Assembly: GCA_016783945.1 (NCBI GenBank)
Contig: JADHVP010000007.1
Coordinates: 1-53,320 of the forward strand
Source: Ignavibacteria bacterium
GTDB lineage: Bacteria; Bacteroidota; Ignavibacteria; Tepidaquicellales; Tepidaquicellaceae
DNA: 53,320 nt
Reading direction: 5' to 3'
Below the pieces are notes generated by a model. It saw only the letters and a list, made by a program, of their open reading frames with translations, did no database searches and was not told where the DNA came from. This document shows positions 52,909 through 53,320 of the stretch, piece after piece. A program made the translations under genes and the position numbers. Position 1 is the first letter of the stretch. Each line of letters begins with the position of its first letter.

Positions 52909-53320
52909 ATGAAAATTAAATCTGCGGAATTTATTGATAGTATTTATGATTTAAGAACTTTACCAAGCACTGTTTTATCCGAGTTTGTTTTCGTAGGAAG
53001 GTCTAATGTTGGAAAGTCATCTCTTATTAATACAATTTGCAGCAAGAAAAAATTAGCGAAGATTGGTTCTGTTCCCGGTAAAACAAGACAACTGAATTAT
53101 TTTTTAATAAATCAGGAATATTATCTTGTAGATCTCCCCGGTTACGGATATGCAAAAGTCCCTGAGCAAATAAGAGCCGGGTGGAGAAAACTTGTTGAGG
53201 ATTACATTAGTGAAAGAGAAAACGTAAATATGGTTTTTGTCTTGATCGATGCAAGGCATGAACCGACTTATCTTGATGAACTGATGGTTAGCTGGTTAGA
53301 GTATTATGAGATTCCATTTG
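52909..53320 (+). CDS. engB: EngB/YsxC ribosome-assembly GTPase, N-terminal part
   Basis: The frame is open from ATG 52909 to the window edge and encodes 137 residues. It contains the P-loop GRSNVGKSS, the G2/G3 region VPGKTRQLNYF and VDLPGYGYAKVP, typical of YsxC/EngB, a GTPase needed for 50S assembly. The G4 and G5 motifs lie beyond the window. No ribosome binding site is obvious. Confidence 0.92.
   Translation, partial: MKIKSAEFIDSIYDLRTLPSTVLSEFVFVGRSNVGKSSLINTICSKKKLAKIGSVPGKTRQLNYFLINQEYYLVDLPGYGYAKVPEQIRAGWRKLVEDYISERENVNMVFVLIDARHEPTYLDELMVSWLEYYEIPF

Overview
The window is about 53 kb of AT-rich chromosome, most likely from a member of the Ignavibacteria or a close relative in the Bacteroidota/Chlorobiota (FCB) group. 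This is an inference. It rests on four proteins that carry the type IX secretion (T9SS) C-terminal sorting domain, with motifs such as NYPNPFNP and [12 protein letters not shown] KorAB-type 2-oxoacid:ferredoxin oxidoreductase, many outer-membrane barrel proteins, frequent TTG starts and a possible TAnnTTTG promoter point the same way. No prophage, CRISPR array or intact insertion sequence was seen.

Layout. Positions 1-5925 hold a partial secreted protein, a three-unit Pho-box-like repeat, a HEAT-repeat protein, an SbcD/Mre11-like phosphoesterase, an SdiA-regulated-like lipoprotein, and a large protein joining a kinase-like domain to a BamA-type barrel. Positions 5891-9816 (minus strand) are a likely operon: an HD phosphohydrolase fused to a Pycsar-effector-like membrane domain, then sixA (apparently with an ATT start), then ppk1. 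Positions 9850-13400 hold a T9SS protein, a protein with a carboxypeptidase-regulatory-like domain, many palindromes, two copies of a 62-bp dispersed repeat, and a RelE/ParE toxin remnant. Positions 13401-21631 are housekeeping: mscS, radC, a DnaJ-like chaperone with a small DinD-like protein, tRNA-Leu, rpsF-ssb-rplI (rpsR is missing from its usual place) and korAB. Positions 21632-27049 contain the third 62-bp repeat, a NYN-domain protein, a small hypothetical protein, a 21-bp tandem repeat, and a 1076-residue metallopeptidase/propeller/barrel protein. Positions 27709-32714 carry three tandem M16 peptidase genes and a MoxR ATPase. Positions 33079-37909 hold a 5'-truncated second copy of the carboxypeptidase-regulatory-like protein followed by three T9SS cargo genes.

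Positions 38196-52692 are the end of the S10 operon, the spc operon and the alpha operon (rplB to rplQ). They have three peculiarities: the S10-L3-L4-L23 genes do not precede rplB, tRNA-Gln sits between rplR and rpsE, and an outer-membrane barrel gene with its own terminator sits between rpmD and rplO. The window ends inside an EngB/YsxC ribosome-assembly GTPase gene.

The most promising candidates for undescribed biology are the HD/Pycsar-effector-like fusion with sixA and ppk1, the kinase-like/BamA fusion whose 3' end overlaps ppk1, the duplicated module pairing a carboxypeptidase-regulatory-like protein with T9SS cargo, and the 62-bp dispersed repeat. All functional assignments come from reading motifs in the sequence; no database search was run.
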